In this document: one piece after another, positions 10,879-22,102 of the stretch
Numbering within the stretch: position 1 is the stretch's first letter
Layout: each line of letters opens with the position of its first letter
Assembly: GCF_008831285.2 (NCBI RefSeq)
Contig: NC_045144.1
Coordinates: 24,693,716 to 24,757,715 of the forward strand
DNA: 64,000 bases
Reading direction: 5' to 3'
Source of the DNA: Nymphaea colorata
Lineage: Eukaryota > Streptophyta > Magnoliopsida > Nymphaeales > Nymphaeaceae
Program-made: the position numbers and the translations under genes
Notes under the pieces: model-generated
The model's database searches: none
What the model saw: the letters and a program-made list of their open reading frames with translations, nothing else
Told to the model about the DNA's origin: nothing

Positions 10879-12329
10879 ATATATATATACACAGCAACAC
10901 CTTCCAGCTATGAACTAGCATGCTTTGGAAAAGGGTCTGCTTACAAGATGGATGTTATATGAATATCGGACTTTCATGTGTTGTTGTTTTTCTTTGTCGG
11001 TTGCTAAATACTTTTATCTGTTTAGTGATATTTGGTCATGTCCATTGTACTTCCTAGCATTAATGACATTATTGGCTTTTGCTTCAAATTGTATTGTTTC
11101 TTGTCCTATCCTTGCCTAGTTCTAAATGTTGCTTAGATCTGATCTTTCCTCTAATTTTGCTTTTCTTGTATTTGCAGTTATGACTTGTGACCTAATTTTG
11201 CTTATGGCGGGTCAAATTTGTGGTGAGAAAGAGAAGGCTCAATGAGGCAGCGCATTGTTCTGCACTTGTCTAAGACAGTCTTATTGTCAACAAATGTTTC
11301 CCCTTAATGCAGCTCCAATTAATTGTCATGGTAACCTTTGGGGATATGATGAAGGTTCATGGTCTATTACAAGAAGTGAGTTACTTTGTTCTTTGAAGAG
11401 AAAACCTGTTTTCTATAAATTTTATAGAATAATGTGATTTCTTTGCTAATGTCCTTTACATTTGGGTTTCTTTTTATTTGTATTATTCTTGCCCTGTGTG
11501 CTTGAGTATTGTATGTTCATCTTGGGTGCAAGCATTTTGTTGGTGGACTGCACTTGTCTAAGACAGTCTTATTGTCAAAAAATGTTTCCCCTTAATGCAG
11601 CTCCAATTAATTGTCATGGTAACCTTTGGGGATATGATGAAGGTCTATTACAAGAAGTGAGTTAATTTGTTCTTTGAAGAGAAAATCTGTTTTCTATAAA
11701 TTCTATAGAACAACATAGCTTGATTTCTTACATTTGGTTTTCTTTTTATTTGTATTATTCTTGCCCTGTGTGCTTGAGTCTTGTATGTTCATCTTGGGTG
11801 CAAGCATTTTGTGTTTTGATCTTCTTGCATCTGATTATAGTTTTCTGAATTTTCTGTGTTTTTTTACTGACCTTTAATAGTTTAATTAGGAAAAATTGTT
11901 TTTGAGAACTTTTAGTCTGTTGTACTTTGTACAAAAATTGGGAAGAATAAAAAATGCCAAAATTGTTCAAAAAATTCTGAACTTTGGTTTTCTAACATCC
12001 TCTAATTTTGTAGAGTAAAAAAATCCTTAGTTTTCATATCGGCTCTTTACAATATAATGTCTTTTTAACCCAGATTTGTGAACCTGTCTGAAATCGAAAA
12101 GTCTACCTCTGAAATCGAAAAGTCTGCCTCTGTTCTATATCCAAATACTTTTTTACTTTGTCTTTCTGTAGACAACCTTACATTCAGAGTCTAACAATGT
12201 CCAATCCCATAGTTGTCATCATCATTTCCCTAATGATTTTACAAAAGCCACTGCGTAGGACTGGCTTATGCTGGCCTTCGTTCAAGGAAAAATAAGAACT
12301 TAACGTAAACCTCTTGCAAAACTTTCAAT
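10505..12329. other. Non-coding interval
   Basis: No gene recognised. It holds a (TA)n tract near 10849-10890 and the 288-bp tandem duplication listed separately. Short open frames at 10.7-11.7 kb lie in these repeats. Confidence 0.6.
11261..11818. repeat. 288-bp tandem duplication
   Basis: Unit 1 (11261-11548) and unit 2 (11549-about 11818) both begin tgcacttgtctaagacagtc and end near caagcattttgt. Unit 2 has lost 7 bases of aggttcatggtctatt and about 11 bases further on. No protein similarity seen in either. Confidence 0.9.
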
Positions 12330-14034
12330 CAGTTGATGACCTAACATTTATGGGAACATGTCACCCTTAAACCAACCTTTTATGTAGAATGTCATACTTT
12401 TGTGAGAAAGTTGGCGAAGTTCGATCTCCTACTCAGTCTACCCATCTTGTTTTGCATCCACCCATCTCTTTAGGGGGTAGAGTTCATGCCTCCTCGTGAT
12501 ATACCATTTGATGTCAAGAACATTTGTAAAATAAAAAAAAATTCCCGAGTAGGAGAAACTTTCAAGTTTTTGTTGTCAAGCAATGGAAGTGGAAAGCTGA
12601 AAAAATCCTGGATCTGAACAGTAAGGAAAACTCCTCTGAAGCAGACATAGTTAAGACTAGGAAATGCTATTGACTCTTGACTCTGGTGTTCAAACATTTT
12701 TGCAAGGATTTAACATGAATATATACTAAGAGAGAAGCCACAATGCTCTGTAAGATCTTGGCAGGTAGCAAAATGAGTGTTGAGAGATGGGCTCGGGGCT
12801 TGTGTAGTTGTTCCTCTGAGTCAGTAATCAAGAGTACCGGGTAGGCATAAAGCTGATTTATGTCTATTTTGCGAAGATAATGACTTACGAACCTTTGGCT
12901 TGTCGAAAACCCGTAAGGTGAAGCGGGTTGGACACGTGACAAAACTACACATAACCACCAAAGCAGTGGAGCTTCGTAGTAGCTTTTGAGGTGGTGAGGT
13001 ATTCCCTCAATGGTGAAGGTCGGCCTGAAAAGAAAATCAAAGAAAAAAAAATGGCAAAAAGCTCAATGCAAAAGAAAGAAAAACAAAAAAACTAAGAAAA
13101 AAAAACAAAAGGTGCATGCCAAGAGATGAAAGACATGAAGGCTGAACTCACAGGAATTGAATGTAGTGATCTTTTGTGGATGTGCGAATTTGGGTGTCAA
13201 TATCTGCTCCTTTTTTTATTACCTAAGATGTCGAGGATGATTCCTTTATGTTCACGTTTTGGAAATTGAAAGATATCCCTTCTAGAGGTTTGATGACATT
13301 GATGCGAAATGAATCCTAATCCTTGTATGGTACTATGGATAAGTGAATGACATATTACTTGCACAACACGAGCACTCAAGCTTAAGAGTTAAAGTGATAA
13401 TTTTGAACTATTTCGAAGTAAAAACTTGACACCTTTTGTTATATTTCGAGGTTTTCTAGGCATAGGAGGAACTAACCAATCCCGTTTGGTCTTGAAAGGT
13501 ATTTGTCATTTCATTAACAAACTACTAGTCCATTCATGAAATAGATGAAACTCTTCAAATCTAGTCCACTTATGCTGAATGTGACAATTTGTCCATCTTT
13601 TCCTTTGTCTTAGGAGAGGCACATTATTTGGGAACCTGACCGATAAGTCCATCTTAACCGAGTGTCTTCAACCTGTTGAAATGTCTTCAATCTGTTTTTC
13701 AATGACATAACCCAGACTTAGGCTGTTTTCAAAAGAACTGGACATTTTTGAAAAGTTATATCTTTTGAAGTTTGAAGTTGCATGAGTGTTGTTCCTGGCT
13801 TCATCTAATATTTGTCTTGGCTTGCAATACATGGTTTTGCAAAATGGGGTGGAGTTATTCTTCATCGTCACCAACTACCCTCTCATGCCTTTGCTTTGAC
13901 AGCTGGGTCCTTCATAGTTTTGGACCAGGTTAGTATTTCTCTTTCTTCTTGTGTCATGTTAGTTGAGTGTTCAGATATTTTGACTAGTATGTGTTTGTTT
14001 ATCCATAAATTAGGACAGTATCCTGCATTGGGGA

Positions 14035-15370
14035 AAAATTATGATATTATTGAATCTTTTCTCATTGATGCTATTTATGTTGTCACTCATTTAAGGCTGG
14101 TTATTTGACCTACTCACTCATTTAAGGCTGGCTATTTGACCTACTCCCCGTCGGTTGCTTTTAATCCGGTTTTTCCCCTTCCCATAATCGAGATGTTTTT
14201 CCTACATTGGAGGAGAAGGTGAGCTGAGATTGGTCCAAAATTATGTCAGAATGTAAGTTTTTTAGGCGTGAAAATAACAACTAATGTTTATTTTAGAATG
14301 TCGTGGAAAGCTTGTTTTCTGATGCGAGCCTAAATCTGTCTCGGCCGATGATGGCTGAGGGAGTGGCCGAGGCCAGGCCAAAGGCTCGCAACCAAGGTGT
14401 AAGCCTAGGCAAGGCCGGTCGAAAGTAGGCTGCCGAGCAAGAGATGTCAAGGCCGAAGGAAGACGTGGCCCATCATGCGGCCGTGGAAGGGCGCCAGCCA
14501 AAAAAAAGAAGCGTCGATGTGGCCTACAAGGCCAAAGCATACTCGGGTAAGAAGGGTCAGGCATGTAGAGCTCACGTCGAAATGATGATGTTGGGCATGA
14601 GCAGCCTCCCAAGGCTTGAAGAGACAGGACGTAACGATAGAAGAATTCAGGCTTAAGGAGGTTAACATGGTACTTGGAGGTGCTACAGTGGGCACCAAGT
14701 ACGGGCAGAGCAGAGACAGACTTGAAGATGGGCACGGCGTAGAGAAACGGACCTAGATCCGGTAGAGGTAAAGTCAAACCTAGTGTCGAGTCCTAACCCA
14801 AGTCAAACGGGGAAGTCTAGGCCCGAACCTAGACAAGTTACCTCTCGGGCTCACAAGGCCCGAGTCAAACTCGAACTCTGAGATGTCTCGTCTCATTTGC
14901 TTTAGTTTATTTGCTTTTGTTGAGTCGTTTTGTTTTTAGTATAAGTGCCTCGGTTCATTCCTAGAACCGGTTCTTTGTGAGCTTATATAAGCTCGATGTA
15001 AGTTGTTTTTATTAGGGAATGGAATATTGAATAGAAAGAAGAAAGTTTGGTTCGTTGTCTCTATTCCCCGTGTGGGAATTTCTCTCTTCCCCTCATCGGC
15101 CTTGCTGGCGGTGATCGGAATCTCAAAGGCTACAACCCGTGGCTCTGGCTGAAGCATATGGAAGATATGACTCAGGGTCTTTGTCATGAACATGTGTGTG
15201 TGTCTCTCTCTCTCATACCCAAGTAGAAAGATACGTTCACGTGCACCCAAGTACCGAAAAACATGTATTTGTTGATGTGGAGCTTGTGCTTGAATTCTTA
15301 TGGCATTTCTAAAATATCACAATGCAGGTGGAATATGGTTGATTGGTGTATTAGTGCAGCCTAGAAGGCT
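14035..15370. other. 1.3-kb segment present only in R1 copy 2
   Basis: A GC-richer segment with an LTR-like look: two adjacent perfect palindromes, agaaccggttct (14963-14974) and gagcttatataagctc (14979-14994), the latter a TATA-box-like core. It also has a 31-bp tandem duplication at 14085-14146 (actcatttaaggctgg). I could not find matching ends or a target duplication, so a solo LTR is only a guess. The last 60 bases (IGVL in frame before LWLMGPLF) look like KUP coding sequence, which argues that copy 1 lost DNA rather than copy 2 gaining all of it. Confidence 0.4.
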
Positions 15371-15692
15371 AAAACTGTGGCTTATGGGACCACTGTTCAA
15401 AAGTGCATATGTAGTGTTTTTATTGTCAGAGCTAACATGTCAATTCATACAGTTAAAAGCATGCTTTCTTTTTGTGCTCGTAGCTAAATCTTAGTTATGA
15501 GATCTAATTGCAGGACTTGCCTTTGGTTGCTCAATTTTATTGCAGGTGGGACATTTGCATTGTACTCAGGGATATGCAAGCATGTAAAGCTCTGTCTTCT
15601 TCCAAACCCATTGTCATATGATGCTTGTATCAAGTTCAACTGAAGGTGGCACCTCCACAGCTTGGGTTGTCAATAACGATTAAAGAAAGGAA
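15309..15692 (+). pseudogene. HAK/KUP potassium transporter fragment, copy 2
   Basis: Same fragment as in R1 copy 1 but a little longer on the left: IGVL...KLWLMGPLFKSAYVVF at about 15343-15420, then exon 15546-15692 after a ttgcag acceptor with GGTFALYS and, after a frame change, a PPPQL motif, ending at gtatgt. The one-base deletion before ctgaagg is shared with copy 1. Only about 70 codons of a protein that is usually 700-800 residues remain, so it is a dead fragment. Confidence 0.75.
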
Positions 15693-16256
15693 GTATGTAA
15701 GCTTCCTTGTCACTGAAAAAGCACGTTCTCGTGTTTCTTCTTGTTGGTAACATTAGTGTCCACTGTCTTTTGATGTCATTCATTGTTGAATTTCTCCCAA
15801 CTAGTTTTCATATAGGTTTTTAATGTCATTATGTTACTATGTTTTAATTTCACTTTGTTTTTTACTTCTTTTTTTTTATGGAACAGGCGATTGCTTTAGA
15901 GATTACCACAATTATGATGTGCCTATAAATTATTTTTTCCTCCAAAATATTTCACACATTTGATGTAGAAGGTTTGCAGTCATATGGGTTCAAGCTGGAC
16001 TTTAGGCAAGTTCTTGTATGAAAACCTGTATTATAACATTCTTTTTTTCCTTGTACACGTGAAAATCTAATTATGAAGGAAAAGGAAGAAACTGAAGAAA
16101 CATGACAAAGTGACTTAAAGTAGAAGAGACCATATGGAATGCACTAATGATATGTGCCTCATAGAGGGAGTTACTTATGCAAGTTTTTTGTCCATGCAGT
16201 TGATTGCCATTTCTCTTTTCTTAGCTACAAAGTCTTTGCAGAAGGGACTCATCTCC

Positions 16257-16805
16257 TTGTGCAGTTATTGCATCCGGAAACACCATGGAGGACGCTCTGC
16301 AATCCACCTTTGGCACTAATGCTTTTCAAAGTTGTGATTGAAATGCAAAATTGCAATATGGCTTTGCACAAAGTATTCCCAAAGCGGGCTTTTCTTGTCC
16401 TGAATTCTGGTAGCATTTGCATGAGCTTCTTGGTTGTGCTTGGCTGTGACGCACAGGTACTGTGAGAGTCTCCCAGTCCCTCCTTTGTGCTTCTATGTTA
16501 TGGTGAGAATGGACCTGAGCTATTTTGGTATATGGGCGAAGATCTCATCATTTCACATTTGACCAAGTTTTTTTAACCTGCAGTTTTTCATTTCATATCT
16601 GTTTTTCTTGTAAGATCATGCTTTAGGCACGCGTGAATTTTTTTTCTTCATATACGTAGGACAGCATGGTTATGGAGAACATTCACATAACATATGTTTG
16701 TATGCCGCTGATTGATTTATCCCTTTTTACAGGCTGTCCTGAGGGATATACTTGAAAACTTTTTACGAGGTGATGTTCATAAGAAATCAAATGGTAGGAT
16801 AAGTG
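16257..16805 (+). pseudogene. Patatin-like phospholipase fragment (plus strand)
   Basis: Pieces of a plant patatin-like lipid acyl hydrolase. 16257-16345 reads CAVIASGNTMEDALQ, part of the exon following the GxSxG nucleophile (the nucleophile itself is missing here). After an intron ending tttttacag, exon 16733-16805 reads AVLRDILENFLRGDVHKKSN, a well conserved block of the family, and ends at a gtaacc donor. The first exon block is about 90% identical to the minus-strand fragment at 50560-50705. No other exons seen, so non-functional. Confidence 0.8.
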
Positions 16806-16809
16806 GTAA

Positions 16810-17693
16810 CCATCATTCACCTGTTTTTGTTTCAGAACAACTTGATCCATCTTTTTTCATGGTATGTACAGTTGTTTTGCTTCAGCATGAGTACTCTTGT
16901 TTTCATCCTTAAGGAGAATAGAGATGAATGGGACCTGTTAAGTTTAGTACCTATGGGACTTATAGGCCATATGTAAAGGAATTGGCCATCATATTGCAGA
17001 TACGCAGTCAGAGCTGCTTCAGAATTGTGACCTTCCAACTCCATATCAGAGGAGAAGTCTGAAGAATTCCATGGGGTGAGAGAGGAACAAGCCTGCTGAA
17101 CCAACAAAATCTTTTTAGTCAGATAATGATTGTTTTCTGTTACGGAGGTCGGTTGTGTTTCCATTCCCCTCTGTTTTTGCCTATTTATTTTCATTCAAAT
17201 TATAGGGTCTATCATTTGTCTTCGCAAGAGAGTTGTGGAGTTATAGTGTTTCTTGTTTATTTTACTTTGCTGAGAGTACTTTGTGTTTAGAATGATTTTG
17301 TGTTGTTTTTTCACACTTTTATCTCTCTTTCAGTTATATTCAAAATTCTTCTGCTCCTGGAAGAACCTAGGCTTCTTTCTTGTTAACAATAAGTTACCTG
17401 ATGAAGTATTGTAAATAAATTATGATTTGCATTGGCTGTCTGTGCCAGTGAAATTTGGCACATTAAAATAAAAGCCAATATGAGTTTATGGGTTTACATG
17501 TTTGTGGGAGAATCGAAATGAATCGGTATTCAGTTTGCACAATTTGATACATTTGGCCATTTGCCAAGATCAGACAAAAATGAGTGCACAATCCAATAGT
17601 AGCAAAGGCAAGGGCTGAAGGTTGGTAGTAGTGATTGGACCACATTAACTCTTACGTAAGTAAACATTTGAAATTAGAGTCACACTTGAATTG
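16810..17693. other. Non-coding interval
   Basis: AT-rich; no gene or repeat structure that I can support. Possibly intronic and 3' remnants of the patatin fragment to its left. Confidence 0.5.
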
Positions 17694-17698
17694 GTTGC

Positions 17699-17855
17699 TG
17701 ATGAATTTAAGAGAGCTGAACTTTGATTAACAACAAAAGAATCCCTAACTCCTCTTTATATAGACTAGAGGAGAGGGATAAGTTACAAGAAAGTCATTAA
17801 AAGAAACATTAAGTGCCCTCTCAAGCCTAATACTGAGTATAAACACGTCTTAACA
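17699..17855 (-). repeat. 3' LTR of element C
   Basis: 157 bp, ends tgatgaattt ... cgtcttaaca. Followed inward by ctccccctcaag (17856-17867), the minus-strand polypurine tract. Contains ctctttatatagac, a TATA-like promoter core on the plus-strand text. Confidence 0.95.
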
Positions 17856-17862
17856 CTCCCCC

Positions 17863-18378
17863 TCAAGTTGGAGCGTATATGTCAAACAAGCTCAACTTGG
17901 AACAACAACTTTGGAATGGTCCTCTTGCAAGAGCTTTAGTAAAAATATCAGCAGTTTGCCCTGTAGTTGAAATATGGGAGGTACTTACAAACCCCTTTTG
18001 AATCATGTCTCTGGTATAGTGACAATCTACTTCAACATGCTTGGTTCTCTCATGGAAAGCAGGATTATTAGCAATAAACAGAGCAGCTTTGTTATCACCT
18101 AACAATTGCATAGGAAGAGGCACTTCCACAGTAAGATCCAACATCAGAGATCTAACCCACATAACTTCAGCAGTAGCCTGAGCCATAGCTCTATACTCAG
18201 ATTCTGCACTTGATCTGGCAACCACTGTCTGCTTCTTACTCTTCCATGTGACCAAGTTGGATCCAATAAACACACAAAACCCAGTAGTGGATTTTCTGTC
18301 AAGGTGACATCCCGCATAATCAGCATCAACATACACAGATATAGTGAGAGATGTACCATTTTGAAAGAAGAGTCCCAT
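17863..18378 (-). pseudogene. Element C RNase H domain, split off by a one-base frameshift
   Basis: 171 codons in the +1-shifted frame: VDADYAGC, DRKSTTGFCVFIG, SSAESEYRAMAQ, then NNPAFHERTKHVEVDCHY and the standard copia C-terminus TADIFTKAL. The active-site acidic residues are there. It continues directly from the RT if one A in the homopolymer at about 18392-18398 is removed; that could be a real mutation or an assembly error. Confidence 0.93.
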
Positions 18379-21300
18379 TCCTGGTGAATTTTTTTAGATA
18401 CCTGAGAATCATCATAGCAGCATCCCAATGGACTTTCTTGGGCTTATCCATAAATTGACTCACTCTGCTGACAGCATAGGCAATATCAGGTCGAGTAACA
18501 GTGATATATAGGAGCTTCCCAACAATCCCTCTATATTGTCTAGCATCAACATCTTCAGTATCATCATCATACAAGCGAGTATTGATGTCCATGGGTGTAG
18601 AGGCAGGTCGACATCCTAGCATACCTGTCTCTTGCAAAACATCAGTAACGTATTTCCTTTGGCACATGATAAGACCCTTCTGATTTCTGGCAAACTCAAT
18701 ACCTAGGAAATAGCGTAGCTCACCAAGATCCTTGGTGACAAAGTGTCGTCCAAGGATGCCCTTGATGTTGGAAATCCCCTGAATATCATCCCCTGTAACA
18801 ATGATATCATCAACATAGAAAAGAACTATCACTGTACCTGTAGAAGTTTTCTTGACAAAAAGGGAATGATCGGTCGAAGAACGTCTGAAGCCCTCATTCT
18901 CAATATTCTCTGATAATTTTTGGAACCAAGCTCGAGGACTTTGTTTCAGACCATAAATTGCCTTTCTCAATCTGCACACTTTCTGACACTCCCCCTCAGC
19001 AACAAACCCTGGTGGTTGCTGCATATACACTTCTTCATGTAGGTCACCATATAGAAAGGCATTTTTGACATCAAGCTGTGATAGAGACCAATTCTTGCTG
19101 ACGGCAACAGCGAGAAGAACCCGTAAAGAAGCATGTCGTGCCACAGGAGAGAAGGTATCATAATAATCAACCCCATAAGTCTGAGTATAGCCTTTAGCAA
19201 CCAGGCGAGCCTTATATCTCTCAATGCTGCCATCTGCTCTGTATTTAACAGTAAATACCCATCGACAACCAACAATAGCTGCATCAGATGAAGGAGTAAC
19301 TAGTGTCCAGGTGCCTCTAGACTGAAGGGCATCCATCTCTTCTTGCATTGTTGCGGCCCATTTGGGATCAGAAAGAGCGTCCATGGGAGTCTGTGGAAGA
19401 GCTACAGCCAACAGTCCCATGACAAACTGTCGGTAAGTAGGAGTGAGTCTATCCATGGATAAATGACCAGAGAGAGGATGCAAAGTGCAACGGCGTTTGC
19501 CTTTCCTTTGAGCAATGGGCATATCAAGTTCATTAATATGAGGACCAGGAGCATGCTCTGGAGAGTCCCCTGTGTCATCATCACATAAAGAATTGTCAGC
19601 AGGATTGGTGTGTTCAGGAAGTACCTTGGGCATGCTGGGTGAAGGCACAGGAGCACAGGGGGCAGGTTGAACAGGTTTAGTGCGACGTTGGTAGATAGCC
19701 CCAAAACGCGAAGCAACGGGTTGTGGATAACTCATGAGAGGTAAAGGAAGGTGGACTTCATCACTAAATTCAGGCACCCTTAATTGAGTTCCATTTGGAG
19801 AGAAATAAGAGGTTGACTCAAAAAATGTAACAACAGCACTCACATAATATCGACGAGTAGAAGGATCATAACAACGATATCCCTTTTGAGTGCGGGAATA
19901 ACCAACAAAGATCGTTTTGATAGCCCGAGGGGATAACTTATCTCTCCCAGGACCAAGCAACTGAACAAAGGCAACACATCCAAAAATACGAGGTGCAACA
20001 GAAAACAATTCTCTGTCAGGAAAAAGGAGAGAGAAAGGAATAAGATCTCCCAACACAGATGACGGCATGCGATTAATAAGATAGCATGCTGTAAGAACAG
20101 CATCTCCCCAATAAGAATGGGGAACATGGCTGTGTATGATAATGGTTCTGGCGACATCAAGAATATGGCGGTGTTTTCTTTCAGCAACCCCGTTTTGTTG
20201 AGAGGTATAGGCACAAGAAGTTTGGTGAATGATACCCTTATCCCTGAAAAATTGTTCTAAAGAGGAAGCACAGAACTCAAGAGCATTGTCAGAGCGCACA
20301 ATCTTGACACAAGTATCAAACTGAGTCAGAACTTCATTGATAAAATTTTTGATTACATGACCCGCTTCAGATTTGTGTTTCATAAGAAAAACCCAACTAA
20401 CACGACTGTAATCATCAACAGCAACAAGATAATACCGATGACCCTGAAGGTCAGGAGTACGACTCGGGCCCCAAACATCAAAATGAAGTAACTCAAACAC
20501 AGAGTGGCTACTTCTACTGGACCGCGGAGGAAAGGATGACCGATGGTGTTTGCCTAACTGACAAGACTCACATTGAAAAGACGACTTATGAGACAGCTGA
20601 GGGAGAACATGCAGCAGTTTCTGAAACGGGAGATGTCCAAAACGTAAATGCCAAGTATAAGCTGAGGATGAGGAGGACCCCGACGAGGTAGATCCAGCAA
20701 AGGGAAAGGAATGCACTAGCCTGTAGAGACCTCCCTGTTCACGGCCACTGCCAATCACCCTGCCCGTCAGTATATCCTGAAACACAAGAGAGGAAGAGTC
20801 AAATATAGCACGACAATTTAATTCTCTGGTAATCTGACTGATAGAAAGTAGGCTATGGGGGAATTCTGGTGCATGAAGAACGTGCTGCAGCGGCAATGAT
20901 GAAGTAAGTTGGACCTCTCCATGTCCAACAACTGGTGAATATTTTCCATCTGCTAGAATAACCGAACGACCCGGTGGAGTAGGGATGTAAGAGGTGAATT
21001 GCGTCTTATCCCCACAGAGATGTGTCGATGCACCAGAATCAATAAGCCAATCTGTAGTGTCAGTAGCAGAGCAGACTGTACAGGCAGAATACATACCAGA
21101 TGAAGAAGCATTCGCAGCGGTAGGAATAGTAGAAGTGGTCGGACCAGGGGCTTGATGGGCGCTGTCGCCAATCAAGTGCCTCAACTGAGAGAGAATGTCA
21201 TCTACATGCAGCTCACTGGAGGAGGCAGTGTGCTGAGGCTTAGGCTGCTCAGGAGAATCAGTAGATACAGTCTGATTTGCAAAAACTGGACGGCCATGTT

Positions 21301-22102
21301 TCTGCCAACACTTATCCACAGTATGACCAATGCGGTGACAAAACTGACATACAGGGCACGAAGGGGTATTGCCACGGCCACGGCCCCCTCGTCCTCTGGC
21401 AAAAAAGGGTCCACCTCTGCCACGAGTAGCAAGCATAGCAGAAGTGGTATCAGGAACAGTCGATGCAGAGATCGGAATTCTGCTGAGCCTACTGTAAGCC
21501 TCATCAATAGGAGGAATCGAGGGACTAGTAAGCATTTGGTTCTTTGCGGATTCATAAACAGAGTCTAAACCAGAAAGAAAGACCCCTACCATAAGCATAT
21601 CTCTGTATGCCTTTTGTTGTTCACACTTGCATGCGGGAAAGTAGCTATTCAGTCTCTCAAACATGGACTTGAGACTAGAATAATAAGTGTGAAGAGGTCG
21701 GCCATCTTGTCGCATCTGATGAATATCATGATGAAGCTGCATAATGCGCGTTTCATTTCTTGCCTGTGAATACGTGGCAGCAAGGGAATCCCACATATCC
21801 TTTGCACTGTCCTTGTGCAAGACTTCATTTGCAATTTCTTGAGAGAGAGTACCAACAATCCATACCATAACCAACGAATTATCTTTAAACCAAGTAGTAT
21901 ATTTTCCTACCTTCTGTACGGGCTCGGGCTCCAATATGAGATGTTCCTTCTCATGAGCGATCAAGGTTCTTTTTACTTGCGTGGCCCACATCTCGTAATT
22001 ACCCCCATCCATTTTGGTGATAATGCAGGAAAATGGGGAACTCTTCATCTCTCCCGACGATACAAAGGAAGAGGTATTAGTGCCACTGCTAATTTCAGAC
22101 AT
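18326..22102 (-). CDS. Element C gag-pol polyprotein (to RT end)
   Basis: 1,258 codons from ATG 22102. Domains: gag (copia UBN2 type) to about 210; Arg/Gly-rich linker 227-244; zinc knuckle C252-C255-H260-C265; protease WLIDSGAS (D355); GAG-pre-integrase 483-523; integrase D542 (HFDVWGP), D605 (RSDNALEF), E641 (NGVAERKH); RT with YKARLVAKGY at about 964-973, QLDVKNAFLYGD, and YVDD at 1096-1099. The last 20 codons are spurious: after LRYLKK an extra A shifts the frame, so the protein stops before RNase H. All catalytic residues seen are intact. Particle assembly, cDNA synthesis and integration are the expected roles. Confidence 0.95.
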   Translation of the reverse strand: MSEISSGTNTSSFVSSGEMKSSPFSCIITKMDGGNYEMWATQVKRTLIAHEKEHLILEPEPVQKVGKYTTWFKDNSLVMVWIVGTLSQEIANEVLHKDSAKDMWDSLAATYSQARNETRIMQLHHDIHQMRQDGRPLHTYYSSLKSMFERLNSYFPACKCEQQKAYRDMLMVGVFLSGLDSVYESAKNQMLTSPSIPPIDEAYSRLSRIPISASTVPDTTSAMLATRGRGGPFFARGRGGRGRGNTPSCPVCQFCHRIGHTVDKCWQKHGRPVFANQTVSTDSPEQPKPQHTASSSELHVDDILSQLRHLIGDSAHQAPGPTTSTIPTAANASSSGMYSACTVCSATDTTDWLIDSGASTHLCGDKTQFTSYIPTPPGRSVILADGKYSPVVGHGEVQLTSSLPLQHVLHAPEFPHSLLSISQITRELNCRAIFDSSSLVFQDILTGRVIGSGREQGGLYRLVHSFPFAGSTSSGSSSSSAYTWHLRFGHLPFQKLLHVLPQLSHKSSFQCESCQLGKHHRSSFPPRSSRSSHSVFELLHFDVWGPSRTPDLQGHRYYLVAVDDYSRVSWVFLMKHKSEAGHVIKNFINEVLTQFDTCVKIVRSDNALEFCASSLEQFFRDKGIIHQTSCAYTSQQNGVAERKHRHILDVARTIIIHSHVPHSYWGDAVLTACYLINRMPSSVLGDLIPFSLLFPDRELFSVAPRIFGCVAFVQLLGPGRDKLSPRAIKTIFVGYSRTQKGYRCYDPSTRRYYVSAVVTFFESTSYFSPNGTQLRVPEFSDEVHLPLPLMSYPQPVASRFGAIYQRRTKPVQPAPCAPVPSPSMPKVLPEHTNPADNSLCDDDTGDSPEHAPGPHINELDMPIAQRKGKRRCTLHPLSGHLSMDRLTPTYRQFVMGLLAVALPQTPMDALSDPKWAATMQEEMDALQSRGTWTLVTPSSDAAIVGCRWVFTVKYRADGSIERYKARLVAKGYTQTYGVDYYDTFSPVARHASLRVLLAVAVSKNWSLSQLDVKNAFLYGDLHEEVYMQQPPGFVAEGECQKVCRLRKAIYGLKQSPRAWFQKLSENIENEGFRRSSTDHSLFVKKTSTGTVIVLFYVDDIIVTGDDIQGISNIKGILGRHFVTKDLGELRYFLGIEFARNQKGLIMCQRKYVTDVLQETGMLGCRPASTPMDINTRLYDDDTEDVDARQYRGIVGKLLYITVTRPDIAYAVSRVSQFMDKPKKVHWDAAMMILRYLKKFTRNGTLLSKWYISHYICVC

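Larger units (their letters stand above)
12330..16255. repeat. Duplicated block R1, copy 2
   Basis: The most complete copy. Its left part (12330-12697) matches 26200-26576 of copy 3; 12698-14034 matches copy 1 from 836 to about 2215; 15371-16255 matches copy 1 from about 2216 to 3125. The 14035-15370 stretch is absent from copy 1. No element interrupts the site where A sits in copy 1. Confidence 0.85.

Noticed and set aside
18501-21568. Small plus-strand and alternative minus-strand frames inside element C
   Set aside because: Shadows of the gag-pol frame, with no independent motif.
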